Shown: positions 16,436 through 25,059 of the stretch, one piece after another
Position numbering within the stretch: position 1 is the first letter of the stretch
Layout: every line of letters starts with the position of its first letter
Source: Micromonospora luteifusca
Lineage (GTDB): Bacteria; Actinomycetota; Actinomycetes; Mycobacteriales; Micromonosporaceae
Assembly: GCF_016907275.1 (NCBI RefSeq)
Contig: NZ_JAFBBP010000001.1
Location: forward strand, 5,942,001-6,006,000
Reading direction: 5' to 3'
Length of the DNA: 64,000 nucleotides
Program-made: the position numbers and the translations under genes
The notes under the pieces: generated by a model
Told to the model about the DNA's origin: nothing
Database searches by the model: none
Seen by the model: the letters and a program-made list of their open reading frames with translations, nothing else

Positions 16436-17731
16436 GTGCTGCTCCTCTGCTTCGCCGCTGTCCTGCTCGCCGCCGTGCTCGTGTCGGCGCTCGCGCACCG
16501 GACGATCCTGTCCACGGCGGCGTTGTTCCTGGTCGCCGGGTTCGTCCTTGGTGAGGGCACCACCGGGGTGTTGCACCTGCAGGCGGACTCGCCGATCGTG
16601 GCGCAACTGGCCGAATTGGCCCTGTTCGCGGTGCTGTTCAGCGACGGGATGCGCGTGGGCTGGGCGGACCTGCGCAGCGCGTGGCGGCTGCCCGGCCGGG
16701 CGTTGGGCTGGGGCCTTCCCCTGACGCTGCTGGTGACCGCAGTGCTGGCGCACTATGTGGCCGGGTTGGGCTGGGCGGAGGCCCTCCTGATCGGGGCGAT
16801 CCTGGCGCCCACGGATCCGGTGTTCGCGGCCGCGTTGGTCGGGAATGACAAGGTGCCCGCGCGGCTGCGGCACCTCCTCAACGTCGAGTCCGGGGTGAAC
16901 GACGGACTCGCGCTGCCGTTCGTGGTGGTGCTGCTCGCGGTCGCGGCCGGCTCCGACAACCTGCACCTGGGCGAGTTGACCACCGAACTCGGCGTCGGCC
17001 TGGCGATCGGGGTGCTGGTGCCACTGGCGGCGCTCGCGCTGGAGCGAACTCGCTTTTTCGCCGCCTCGGCGGCGTACGCGCCGCTGAACGGCGTCGCGAT
17101 CGGGCTGCTGGTGCTGGCGCTCGGCAAGGCTACCCACGGCAATCTGTTCCTCGCCGCGTTCGCTGCCGGTATCACCGTGGCGACCTTCGGGCCCCGGGAA
17201 CGTGCGGCGTTCGAACACTTCGGGGAGAACATCGCCGAATTGCTCAAGCTGGGGGCGCTGCTGGTGTTCGGCGCCCTGATCTCGGTGGAGTTCCTCGGCG
17301 ACATCTCCTGGACCGGTTGGGTCTTCGCCGTCCTGGCCATCGTGGTCGCCCGCCCGATCGCACTGTGGATCTCGTTCCTGCGCTCTGGGCTGAGCCTGCG
17401 GGAGCAGGCGGCTGCCATGTGGTTCGGGCCCAAGGGCTTCGCCTCGGTGGTCTATGGCCTGCTGGTAATCGAGTCCGGCATCGCCGCAGCCGACGAGATC
17501 TTCCACCTGGTCGCGCTGACGATCGTCATATCGATCCTGGCGCACTCCTCGACCGACGTCGTGATCGCGCAGGCCTTCGACGACACCCGCGACACGCCCA
17601 ACTGGCACCACGCGCTGCGCCGGGTGCGTCGACGGATAGCGGTCCCGCGTCGGCCTGCCGGCGACCCTGCGGCGACTGCCGCGCCGGACATCGACGGCGA
17701 GGCCGAGGACGGTCAAGCAACCGCGAAGTAA
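16436..17731 (+). CDS. NhaP-type cation:proton antiporter (CPA1)
   Basis: 431 residues from the GTG at 16436, chosen because GGAGG lies six bases upstream and the first helix begins there (VLLLCFAAVLLAAVLVSALA); the frame is open much further 5'. About twelve membrane helices. The CPA1 core ILAPTDPVFAAALV with VESGVNDGLALPFVVV carries the conserved Asp of the ion site (ND of the NhaP family). The family exchanges Na+ (or K+) for protons across the cytoplasmic membrane. A short acidic cytoplasmic tail follows. The leader element repeated before two other antiporter genes supports ion-responsive control. Confidence 0.87.
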   Translation: MLLLCFAAVLLAAVLVSALAHRTILSTAALFLVAGFVLGEGTTGVLHLQADSPIVAQLAELALFAVLFSDGMRVGWADLRSAWRLPGRALGWGLPLTLLVTAVLAHYVAGLGWAEALLIGAILAPTDPVFAAALVGNDKVPARLRHLLNVESGVNDGLALPFVVVLLAVAAGSDNLHLGELTTELGVGLAIGVLVPLAALALERTRFFAASAAYAPLNGVAIGLLVLALGKATHGNLFLAAFAAGITVATFGPRERAAFEHFGENIAELLKLGALLVFGALISVEFLGDISWTGWVFAVLAIVVARPIALWISFLRSGLSLREQAAAMWFGPKGFASVVYGLLVIESGIAAADEIFHLVALTIVISILAHSSTDVVIAQAFDDTRDTPNWHHALRRVRRRIAVPRRPAGDPAATAAPDIDGEAEDGQATAK

Positions 17732-17923
17732 CGCAGCCGGTGGCGCTGACGGCGGTGGTGTTCCGCCGAGATTCACGTCAAGCGCGAGCGCCACCATGGA
17801 TGGCAAGGTCACGACTCGCACGATGATTCGCGTGCTCGGGGAGGCCACCGAGCCGGCGGCCTGCAGCCGGATGATGCGACGTCTGACTGTGCGACACGTC
17901 TGACCGTGTTGTGATGGGACTGG

Positions 17924-18483
17924 TCAGGCACTCAGGTCACGGCGGCGGTAGCCGACCGTGCCGACGACCACTCCTGCTGCGGCGATGCCGGCCATCAGCG
18001 ACGCCGAGACCCAGGCCGGTGCGGCGGCCGGTACCGCGGCCAGGTGCGCGAACGGGGACAGCGCGCGAATCCAGGAGGGCGCGTCGACGCTGTCGGCAAC
18101 GACCTGCCACATGAACCCGCCAGCGGCCGGCAGTGCACCGATCGCCGCGACGGCGCGCGGTGCCCATCCGAGCGCCAGGACGGCAGCCGCCAGACACAGC
18201 AGCATGACCGGCACGACGTTCCAGGCGCCGGCGAGGGCGTCGCCGGCCCCAAGGCCAGCATGGACAGTGGCCGTACCGGCCCACATGGCGATTCCCGCAA
18301 CCGTGATCAGGACCAGCGCGGCGCAGCCAGCGACGGCTGCTTCATGGGCCAACAGCTGCGCCCGGGTTACCGGTGCGGCCAGCAGCAGGGTGAGACGCTG
18401 GGCGTTCTCGTCCGCGGCGATGGCGGCGAGTCGCACGGCGACGAACACTCCGGCGGGGACGGCCAGCAGCGCGTACAGGCGCG
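17924..18483 (-). pseudogene. ABC-2-type transporter permease, 5'-truncated
   Basis: About 185 residues in frame from near 18480 (RLYALLAVPAGVFVAVRLAA) to the stop at 17924. Six hydrophobic segments and the ending GVVVGTVGYRRRDL are typical of the last third of a large ABC-2 permease (polyketide-antibiotic exporter type, about 540 residues). A TGA lies in frame just beyond, exactly where an oppositely oriented PucR-type fragment starts, so the front two thirds were lost at the junction. No ATP-binding partner is nearby. Confidence 0.6.
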
Positions 18484-18606
18484 ATCACCTATCGCCTCGA
18501 CCGCGTCCGGGACCTGACCGGCTACCACCACCCCGGCGAGCCGACCCAACGCTTCACGCTGCAGACTGCCGTACTCGGCGCTCGGCTGCTCGGCTGGCCG
18601 CCATAG
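18481..18606 (+). pseudogene. PucR-type regulator C-terminal HTH remnant
   Basis: From 18481 the plus strand reads AITYRLDRVRDLTGYHHPGE, then TQRFTLQTAVLGARLLGWPP and a stop. This is the end of the PucR C-terminal HTH (RL.R...LTG....P..RF.LQ.A..A..LL). The rest of the regulator, about 350 residues, is missing upstream, where the sequence switches abruptly to the reverse-oriented permease fragment. Confidence 0.6.
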
Positions 18607-18649
18607 CCCAGCAGCGCCAGATCAGGACGGCGTCACCGGTGATCGCCGG

Positions 18650-18949
18650 TCACCAGTGGCTACGCCGCGTGCCGCTGAGCCGCACCGTGTTGCAGATGTC
18701 GAAGACGCCGGGCACGTCGTAAGCGAGTTCCGCCGCGAGCTGCCGCGCCTTCGCGTCGCTGACCATGCCGGCGAGGATGACGACCCGGTTCTGCACGGAG
18801 ACGGTGATCTGCTGACGCCGCGTGGTCCAGTCGATGCTCAGCCGCTGCGCGACCAGCGCCTCAATTCGTAGATCCTCGCAGTCCGGCTCGGGCTGGTCGG
18901 AGGTGTCGGCGAACCAGTTTTCATCGGGCAGTGGCCATGGCATGTACAC
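18650..18949 (-). CDS. BON-domain protein
   Basis: 99 residues; GTG start at 18949 with AAGGAG six bases upstream. Residues 27-90 (LRIEALVAQRLSIDW, then VSVQNRVVILAGMVSDAKAR, then AYDVPGVFDICNTVRL) are a BON domain, a small fold thought to bind phospholipid or to act in osmotic and envelope stress. There is no signal peptide, so it is probably cytoplasmic. Single-BON proteins of this size are common in actinomycetes beside CBS and stress genes, as here. Confidence 0.8.
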   Translation of the reverse strand: MYMPWPLPDENWFADTSDQPEPDCEDLRIEALVAQRLSIDWTTRRQQITVSVQNRVVILAGMVSDAKARQLAAELAYDVPGVFDICNTVRLSGTRRSHW

Positions 18950-19104
18950 GGTCAGCTCCTTGGTTGTGGCGACGCCGCGTGAAGTCGGAGACGGCCAGCC
19001 CTGACGTCCTCAGGCCGGTCAGGAACGGTGGGGCAGTCATGAGGGTTCGCTCCGGCTCTCCGTCCACGTCGACCGGCACAGGCCTCGCCATGCTGGCGGA
19101 CGGT

Positions 19105-19410
19105 CTATTGGTGCCGGCGCTGCGTCATGTCGGTCCGTGGGGAGTCGGGTGGGTCGGGTCTGGAGGTGGCGACGACGAGGACGACACTGCTGCTGGCGAG
19201 ACCGACCTGGATGACCAGGGCCATGAGGTTGAGGGTGCTGGTAGCGACGCCTGCCAGATGGGCGACGATGGTGCCCGCCAGCGCGGCGACCACCCCGACG
19301 GACACGGTCAACCAGACCGGGGCCTCCCTGCGTCCTGGGACGATGAGCCTGCCCAGCAGGCCGATGGCGACGCCGACGAGGAGCGCGGTGACGAGATCGG
19401 CGATGCTCAT
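19105..19410 (-). CDS. GlsB/YeaQ/YmgE-type stress membrane protein
   Basis: 101 residues from the ATG at 19410 (MSIADLVTALLVGVAIGLLG), preceded by AAGGAAA. Three hydrophobic segments and the early GLLGRLIVPGR motif fit the transglycosylase-associated (GlsB/YeaQ) family, small membrane proteins induced by general stress; the name does not imply transglycosylase activity. A polar tail of about 18 residues follows. Its neighbours, BON and STAS proteins, also suggest envelope stress. Confidence 0.78.
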   Translation of the reverse strand: MSIADLVTALLVGVAIGLLGRLIVPGRREAPVWLTVSVGVVAALAGTIVAHLAGVATSTLNLMALVIQVGLASSSVVLVVATSRPDPPDSPRTDMTQRRHQ

Positions 19411-19536
19411 GGGCTTTCCTTGGGCGTTATTCGAGTACGGGTGCTTCGGCAAGTGGCGGTCGGTCTGGAAATTCGCTGCGGACCGGTGGCCATTCGACCG
19501 GTCGCTAGCTCCTTCTCAGGGCGGGACCGATATCGA

Positions 19537-20154
19537 TCAGGAACTCGCAGGGGTCGCGGCGACGGCGGTTGGACGCTTCAACACCGAAGCGTCAGACAGT
19601 GCGGCGAGGGCGTCGTCGCGGCTGTCAAAGATGGGAAAGGCTCCGTCCAGGCGCATCGTGTGCAGGACGGTGCGGATGAACCGCGACGGCGCGGCCAGGC
19701 AGAGCGTGACCCCGCGGTCGCGGGCCTCGCGGTGGGCACGGACGAGGTGTCCGAGGCCGGTGGAATCGATGAGGTGCACCCGGCTCAGGTCGACCACGAC
19801 GTTTCCGCCCATGTCGGCCGCGTGACGCAGGGCGGTGCGCAGGGTGTCCCCGGTGTCAAGGTCGACGTCACCGGTCGCGGCGACGACGGTCACATCGTCG
19901 AGATGGTCGATGCCGAGGATGCCGCCCGGACCGTGATCGCCGCACGACGTGTGGCCGCCAGCAGGGAGCGGCAGCAGGCTGCAGTGCGGGCAGCGGTGCG
20001 GGCCGGTGGCAAACGGGGAACCGCTCCAGCCCTGTTCGGACACCAGGGTCCAGACGACCTCGGCATCGGGGAGCGCGCACGCGGTGGCCGTGACGGTGTC
20101 ACCGCAGGTGTCGCAGATCAGGGTCATGAGGTGGTCATCCGGGACAACGGTCAT
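19537..20154 (-). CDS. STAS anti-sigma-antagonist protein with N-terminal Cys pairs
   Basis: 205 residues from the ATG at 20154, with AGGAAGGA eight bases upstream. The first 60 residues carry CDTCGDT and, after a gap, HRCPHC, a possible zinc site. The remainder is a STAS domain: GIDHLDDVTVVAATGDVDLD, then NVVVDLSRVHLIDSTGLGHL. The DSTGLG motif keeps the serine that anti-sigma kinases phosphorylate, so it can probably take part in partner switching. The paralogue just upstream lacks that serine. The Cys module in front of the STAS domain is uncommon and may add redox or metal sensing (inference). Confidence 0.8.
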   Translation of the reverse strand: MTVVPDDHLMTLICDTCGDTVTATACALPDAEVVWTLVSEQGWSGSPFATGPHRCPHCSLLPLPAGGHTSCGDHGPGGILGIDHLDDVTVVAATGDVDLDTGDTLRTALRHAADMGGNVVVDLSRVHLIDSTGLGHLVRAHREARDRGVTLCLAAPSRFIRTVLHTMRLDGAFPIFDSRDDALAALSDASVLKRPTAVAATPASS

Positions 20155-20305
20155 TCTGCTGGTCCTTCCTGGGCCATGTCTCGCCATGCGGTGGGACACG
20201 GCAATCGTGCAGAGCTGAGGCGGAGGCCGGCTCCCGAGCTTGACGTTTCCGGCGCTAATGGGCTGTTGCGCCCCGATGTTGGGCAACGTGAGCCCTGCGC
20301 GATCG

Positions 20306-20725
20306 TCAGTGAGCGACTTTTACCGACGCGCGACCGTGAGCGACCAGCGTCGGTGTGCGGGTGGGTTCCTGCACGGCCGGCGGGGTGCCGGGCGGCGATG
20401 ATGGGCCAGTGTCGACGACCGGCAGGATCTGGCCCAGACGGGCGGCCTGCAGGATGCGCCGGATACGCGGGTTCGGATCGCGGACGGTGAGGACCCCGTC
20501 GGCGCGGGTCAGCCGCCGGTGCACATCGAGCAGCAGGCCGATCGCAGCGGCATCGATGTGCCGACACCCGGACAGGTCGACCACCACCTGTGCGGGATGC
20601 AGGGCCAGCAGGTGGTCGAAGACTGCGCCGGTCGCCGGCAGGCAGGTCAGGTTGAACTCGGTGACGCGCACCTCGACCAGCGGCAGCGTGCACGGCGTGG
20701 TTGCCGTTGGCCCTGTCACAGGCAC
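20306..20725 (-). CDS. STAS-domain protein lacking the phospho-acceptor serine
   Basis: 139 residues; GTG start at 20725 behind a strong GAGGGAGAGGG. The STAS core reads AQVVVDLSGCRHIDAAAIGL, so Ala replaces the Ser of the usual D-S-S/T-G motif and phosphorylation control is probably lost. A basic, proline-rich tail of 35 residues follows. It lies upstream of the Cys-STAS gene in the same orientation (151 bases apart), so they may share a promoter. The role is probably as a constitutive antagonist or a scaffold (inference). Confidence 0.78.
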   Translation of the reverse strand: MPVTGPTATTPCTLPLVEVRVTEFNLTCLPATGAVFDHLLALHPAQVVVDLSGCRHIDAAAIGLLLDVHRRLTRADGVLTVRDPNPRIRRILQAARLGQILPVVDTGPSSPPGTPPAVQEPTRTPTLVAHGRASVKVAH

Positions 20726-20873
20726 ATCCCTCTCCCTCGCGGATCCGGTCGCCTGTCACCCTGCCGGGCGGGTTTGGCGGCCACCACGCGGATCTGTGAC
20801 AGTTCCGTGACAAATCCGCCAACCGGCCGTCACGGTTGGCCACCGAGCGGGTCGGCTGGGGATGATGCCGGGT

Positions 20874-21563
20874 ATGACGGCCGTACTGGTGATCGAGGAC
20901 GACGACCGCATCCGCTTGGCGTTGTTGCTCGCACTGGAGGACGAGGGGTACGACGCGGTGGGCGCGGCCACGGCGGAGGAGGGTCTGCGCGCGCAGCGCC
21001 GCGACCCCGCCGACTACGTGCTGGTCGACCTGATGCTGCCTGGCCTCGACGGTTTCGAGTGCATTCGGCAGCTGCGTCGTGACGACGACGTCCCGATCGT
21101 GGTGGTCAGTGCCCGCGACGACACGCACGACATCGTCGCCGCGCTGGAGGCCGGCGCTGACGACTATGTCGTCAAGCCGGTGGCGATCAAGGAACTGTCC
21201 GCGCGGCTGCGCGCCCTACGCCGTCGGACCCGTAGCGGCGTCGCGGGGTACGCGCCGGAGCCCGTGCCAGCGTTCGTGATCGGCGAGCTGGAGATCAGCC
21301 CCGACGGGGGAGAGGTTCGCCGAGCCGGCCAACCCGTACCGGTCACCCGCACCGAATTCCGGCTGTTGTGCGAGTTGGCCGAGCACGTAGGCCGGGTGCT
21401 GTCCCGCCAGCAACTGCTCGAACGGGTCTGGGGGTACGACAGCGGAGACGAACGGCTCGTCGACGTGCATGTGGGCCGGCTGCGGCAGAAGATCGAGTCG
21501 GACCCGGCGAACCCGAGACATCTGGTCACCCTGCGGGGCCTGGGCTACAAGTTGCAGCGATGA
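20874..21563 (+). CDS. OmpR-family response regulator
   Basis: 229 residues from ATG 20874 (MTAVLVIEDDDRIRLALLLA); an in-frame ATG at 20862 adds four residues, and neither has an ideal ribosome site. The receiver domain shows the acidic pair EDD, the phospho-Asp in YVLVDLMLPGLDGF, Ser in VVVSARDD and Lys in VVKPV. The winged-helix DNA-binding domain ends DVHVGRLRQKIESDPANPRH, then LVTLRGLGYKL. Its stop overlaps the kinase ATG (ATGA), so the pair is coupled. With the lipoprotein gene beyond, the order resembles mtrA-mtrB-lpqB. Confidence 0.9.
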   Translation: MTAVLVIEDDDRIRLALLLALEDEGYDAVGAATAEEGLRAQRRDPADYVLVDLMLPGLDGFECIRQLRRDDDVPIVVVSARDDTHDIVAALEAGADDYVVKPVAIKELSARLRALRRRTRSGVAGYAPEPVPAFVIGELEISPDGGEVRRAGQPVPVTRTEFRLLCELAEHVGRVLSRQQLLERVWGYDSGDERLVDVHVGRLRQKIESDPANPRHLVTLRGLGYKLQR

Positions 21564-22915
21564 GACGCCTCGGACTGCGTACCCGGGTCACCGCCGCATT
21601 CGCCGTCGGCGCGCTCGTGCTTGCCGCGTCGATGGCCCTGATCTCCTACGAGCTGACTCGCCGCTCCCTGATCGACGAGCGGGAACGCACCGCCCTGCGC
21701 GCCGCGTACTTCGACGCGACCGTCGTCCGTGCCGGAATCGACACCGACACCCCCGACGTCGTACAGGTGCTCCGGTCGCTGGACACGGGCGGGAGTCGGC
21801 GGCCGGTGCTGCACCTGGACGGCGAGTGGTATGCCCGCACCGCAGATCCCGGCACCACCGCCGCCATTCCCGTCGAGCTGCGCCGGGTCGTCACCGCCGG
21901 CAAGCCCGCCGTGCAGCGGATACGCGTCGACGACCAGCCCGCCCTGGTCGTCGGCGTGCCCCTGTCCGCGACGGCGACCTACTTCGAGGTCAACTCACTC
22001 CGGGAGCTGGAACAGACGTTCCAGGTCCTGGCGCTCGCGCTGACCACCGTCGCGATCATGGTCGCCGGATCCGGCGCGGCCCTCGGCTGGTACGCCACCC
22101 GGCACGGGCTGCGCCCGCTCACGGCGGTCGCAGACGCGGCGGAGAAGATCGCCGCCGGTGATTTCACCGCCCGGCTGGACCCGGCCACCGACCCTGACCT
22201 GACCCGGTTGTCCTCGTCGTTCAACCAGATGGTCGACCAGCTCGCCCGGCGCATCGAGCGGGACCGGCGCTTCGCCGCCGACGTCAGCCACGAGCTGCGC
22301 TCCCCGTTGCAGACCCTCGCCGCCGCGGCCAGCGTCCTGGCCCGACGTCGCGAACAGCAGGACGAGCGAACGGCGATCGCGGCGGGGCTGGTCGCCGACG
22401 AGATCGACCGTTTCCAGCGTCTCGTCAACGATCTGATCGACCTGGCTCGCAGCGACCAGCCCGCGCACCGTGCCCCGGTGGACGTGGTGGCGCTGGCCCG
22501 GGACGCCTGCCACGCCCTGGACCTGCCCGCGTCGATCGTCCGCCTCGCACCGGAGGTGTCCGCGACGTGGTTGGTCGAGCGGCGGCGTGTCGCGCAGGTG
22601 CTGGCGAACCTGTTGGACAACGCCGTCACCTACGGGGGTGGGCCGACGTGTGTGCTGCTCGATCGCGATGGCAGCGCGGGTGTCGTCGAGGTCGAGGACG
22701 AGGGCCCGGGTGTGCCCCTGGAGGACCGAGAGGTGATCTTCGACCGTTTCGTCCGCGGGCGAGCCGCCCACACCCGGGGTGCCGGCGACGGCACCGGGCT
22801 CGGCCTCGCGCTGGTCGCCCAGCACGCCGCCGCACACGGCGGACACGTCACGGTCACCGACCGCCCCGGAGGGGGCGCCCGCTTCCGCATCACGCTGCCG
22901 GAGAGCCTGAGGTGA
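21560..22915 (+). CDS. Sensor histidine kinase
   Basis: 451 residues, starting at the ATG that overlaps the regulator stop. Membrane helix 1 is at about 12-32 and helix 2 at about 155-178, flanking an extracytoplasmic sensor of about 120 residues. A HAMP linker (LRPLTAVADAAEKIAAGDF) follows, then the H-box FAADVSHELRSPLQTL, N-box VLANLLDNAVTYGG, G1 VEDEGPGVP and G2 GDGTGLGLALV, all intact. The stimulus is unknown. The following lipoprotein overlaps by GTGA, which suggests it modulates the kinase. Confidence 0.9.
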   Translation: MRRLGLRTRVTAAFAVGALVLAASMALISYELTRRSLIDERERTALRAAYFDATVVRAGIDTDTPDVVQVLRSLDTGGSRRPVLHLDGEWYARTADPGTTAAIPVELRRVVTAGKPAVQRIRVDDQPALVVGVPLSATATYFEVNSLRELEQTFQVLALALTTVAIMVAGSGAALGWYATRHGLRPLTAVADAAEKIAAGDFTARLDPATDPDLTRLSSSFNQMVDQLARRIERDRRFAADVSHELRSPLQTLAAAASVLARRREQQDERTAIAAGLVADEIDRFQRLVNDLIDLARSDQPAHRAPVDVVALARDACHALDLPASIVRLAPEVSATWLVERRRVAQVLANLLDNAVTYGGGPTCVLLDRDGSAGVVEVEDEGPGVPLEDREVIFDRFVRGRAAHTRGAGDGTGLGLALVAQHAAAHGGHVTVTDRPGGGARFRITLPESLR

Positions 22916-23472
22916 ACCCTCGCCAATTCCTCGCCGTGGGGCTCGTCGCGCTGCTGACCGGTTGTGGCATCCCCACCGACAACGCACCCCGCGTCGTGCA
23001 CCCGCCACGCGGGCCGTTCCCGACCGCCACCCCCGCGGACACCGCGCCGGTCGGCCCGGCCACCGAGACCGTCTGCCTGGTCCGCGACAACCGCATCGTC
23101 CCGGTGCTTCGGCGCGTGGACCGCCCACCCACCATCGAGGACCACCTGCGGCACCTGCTCGCCGGACCCACCGAGGCCGAACGCGACACCGACCTGACCA
23201 GCGCACTGCCGGGGGCGGTCAACGCCGCCGGTGCCACACTGACCGGCACCCAGGCGCGCGTCACGGTCGACGAACCCGGCGATGACGCCGGGCGCAGCGA
23301 CGAGGTCCTCGCCTTCGGGCAGATCGTCTGCACCCTCACCAGCCGCGATGACGTCACCAGCGTGACGTTCCTGCGAGACGGCAGACCGTTGGGCGTGCCC
23401 CGCGCCGACGGATCACTGTCCGAACAGCCGCTCAGCCGCACCGACTACGCCCCACTGATCAGCGAACGGTGA
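22912..23472 (+). CDS. GerMN-domain lipoprotein of the two-component operon
   Basis: 186 residues; the GTG start overlaps the kinase stop. The signal ends in the lipobox LLTGC, so the mature protein is lipid-anchored outside the membrane. The remainder (LRHLLAGPTEAERDTDLTSA, then VTVDEPGDDAG, then QIVCTLTSRDDVTSVTFLRD) fits a GerMN domain. In the MtrAB-LpqB system a larger lipoprotein with GerMN domains sits beside the kinase and influences it. This protein has one GerMN and lacks the LpqB propeller, so it is a minimal version. Confidence 0.78.
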   Translation: MNPRQFLAVGLVALLTGCGIPTDNAPRVVHPPRGPFPTATPADTAPVGPATETVCLVRDNRIVPVLRRVDRPPTIEDHLRHLLAGPTEAERDTDLTSALPGAVNAAGATLTGTQARVTVDEPGDDAGRSDEVLAFGQIVCTLTSRDDVTSVTFLRDGRPLGVPRADGSLSEQPLSRTDYAPLISER

Positions 23473-23678
23473 GCCGGCCACTGCCGGGATGGCGGCCGAC
23501 GGAGGCGGTACACGCAGCGCTCACTCCTGCGTTCCATCGCCCACCGCCCAGATGCGACCGCAAGGACCTGGCGTTGCTCAGGACGGCCGGGACGCTTGGC
23601 CCCCAATGCCTTGGCCGGAAGTGACGATGTCAGCACACGGGCTTCCCTCTTCCCCCGGGCCGGCACGCCCGTTGCCGA

Positions 23679-23750
23679 CCGACCAGGCTGATAGGTTGAT
23701 CTCAGGTGTGCCGGGAAGTCTGGTCGGCGTTGCGACGACGGCTGACCAGA
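23679..23750 (+). promoter_or_regulatory. Antiporter leader element, copy B (core 23710-23728)
   Basis: The same 19-base core as at 16384 lies at 23710-23728, 38 bases before the start codon of the transporter. CTGGTCGG of the core (23720-23727) can pair with CCGACCAG upstream (23679-23686), while TCTGGTC (23719-23725) can pair with GACCAGA downstream (23744-23750), just ahead of the AGGAG ribosome site. The two pairings exclude each other, as expected of an RNA switch. The preceding 200 bases hold no gene. Confidence 0.6.
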
Positions 23751-23766
23751 ACAGGAGAAGCGCTGA

Positions 23767-25056
23767 ATGAGCACCCTGGCCTGGATTGCGGTGGCCGTAT
23801 TCGCCGCCGCCTACGTCCTGATCGCCACCGAGAAGATCAATCGGGTGGCGGTGGCCCTGGGTGGTGCGTCGATCATGCTGGCGATCGGGGCCACCGACGC
23901 CGAGCACGCGTTCTTCTCTGAAGAGGCGGGCATCGACTGGAACGTCATCTTCCTGCTGCTGGGGATGATGCTGATCGTCGGCGTGCTGAAACGCAGCGGC
24001 CTGTTCGAGTACCTGGCGATCTGGAGTGCCAAGAAGGCCCGAGGCCGCCCGTTCCCGATCATGGTCATCCTGGTCGTGGTGACCGCCTTGGTGTCGGCGG
24101 CGCTGGACAACGTCACCACAGTGCTGCTGGTAGCGCCGGTGACGCTGCTGGTCTGCGAGCGGCTCGACGTGCCGCCGATCCCATTCCTGATCGCCGAGGT
24201 CATGGCGTCCAACATCGGTGGTGCGGCCACCCTGGTCGGCGACCCACCGAACATCATCATCGCCAGCCGATCGGGATTGAGTTTCACCGACTTCCTGAAC
24301 GTCATGGCCCCGCTGGTGCTGATCGTGATCGTCGTTTTCATCGGCCTGTGCCGGATCATGTTCCGCAAGGCGTTCCGCTACGACGCCGAGCGCGCCGCCC
24401 GGATCATGGCGCTGCGGGAGGCGGACGCGATTCGCGACCGCCGCCTCGTCGTGATCAGCCTGGTGGTCCTCGGCGCGGTCCTGCTCGCGTTCAGCCTGCA
24501 CACGGTGCTGCACCTGGAGCCATCGGTGGTGGCCATACTCGGCGGCCTGCTGCTGCTGGCGTTGTCCCGACTGAACGCCGAAGACGTGGCCAAGGACGTC
24601 GAATGGCCGACCCTGGTGTTCTTCGCCGGCCTGTTCATCATGGTCGGAGCCCTGGTCGCCACCGGGGTGATCGACAGCATCGCCCGGTCGGCGACCGAGG
24701 CCGTCGAGGGCAAGCTGTGGCCGGCCACCATGTTGCTGCTGTGGGCGTCGGCCGGGTTGTCGGCGATCGTGGACAACATCCCGTACGTGGCGACGATGAG
24801 CCCGATCGTCGGCGAGTTGGTGAACGCGGAAGGCGGGCTCGGTAAGGCTCAAGTGCTGTGGTGGGCGCTTGCCATCGGGGCTGACTTCGGCGGCAACGCC
24901 ACTGCCGTCGGCGCCTCGGCGAACGTGGTGGTGCTCGGCATCGCCGACCGGGCCGGACACAAGATCACGTTCTGGGGGTTCACCAAGTACGGTCTCATCG
25001 TCACCGTGATCTCGGTGGCAATCTCGGTGCCGTATCTGTGGCTGCGATTCTTCTGA
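23767..25056 (+). CDS. ArsB/NhaD-type (SLC13-like) ion transporter
   Basis: 429 residues; ATG with AGGAG nine bases upstream. About eleven membrane helices. The ion-transporter signatures VSAALDNVTTVLLVAPVTLL and MASNIGGAATLVGDPPNIII occur in the first half, mirrored by LSAIVDNIPYVATMSPIVGE and GADFGGNATAVGASANVVVL in the second, the inverted-repeat plan of the ArsB/NhaD (IT) superfamily. Members carry arsenite, dicarboxylates, or Na+ against protons. No arsenic genes are nearby, and the leader element shared with NhaP and NhaA genes favours a Na+(Li+)/H+ antiporter role (inference). Confidence 0.8.
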   Translation: MSTLAWIAVAVFAAAYVLIATEKINRVAVALGGASIMLAIGATDAEHAFFSEEAGIDWNVIFLLLGMMLIVGVLKRSGLFEYLAIWSAKKARGRPFPIMVILVVVTALVSAALDNVTTVLLVAPVTLLVCERLDVPPIPFLIAEVMASNIGGAATLVGDPPNIIIASRSGLSFTDFLNVMAPLVLIVIVVFIGLCRIMFRKAFRYDAERAARIMALREADAIRDRRLVVISLVVLGAVLLAFSLHTVLHLEPSVVAILGGLLLLALSRLNAEDVAKDVEWPTLVFFAGLFIMVGALVATGVIDSIARSATEAVEGKLWPATMLLLWASAGLSAIVDNIPYVATMSPIVGELVNAEGGLGKAQVLWWALAIGADFGGNATAVGASANVVVLGIADRAGHKITFWGFTKYGLIVTVISVAISVPYLWLRFF

Positions 25057-25059
25057 CGC

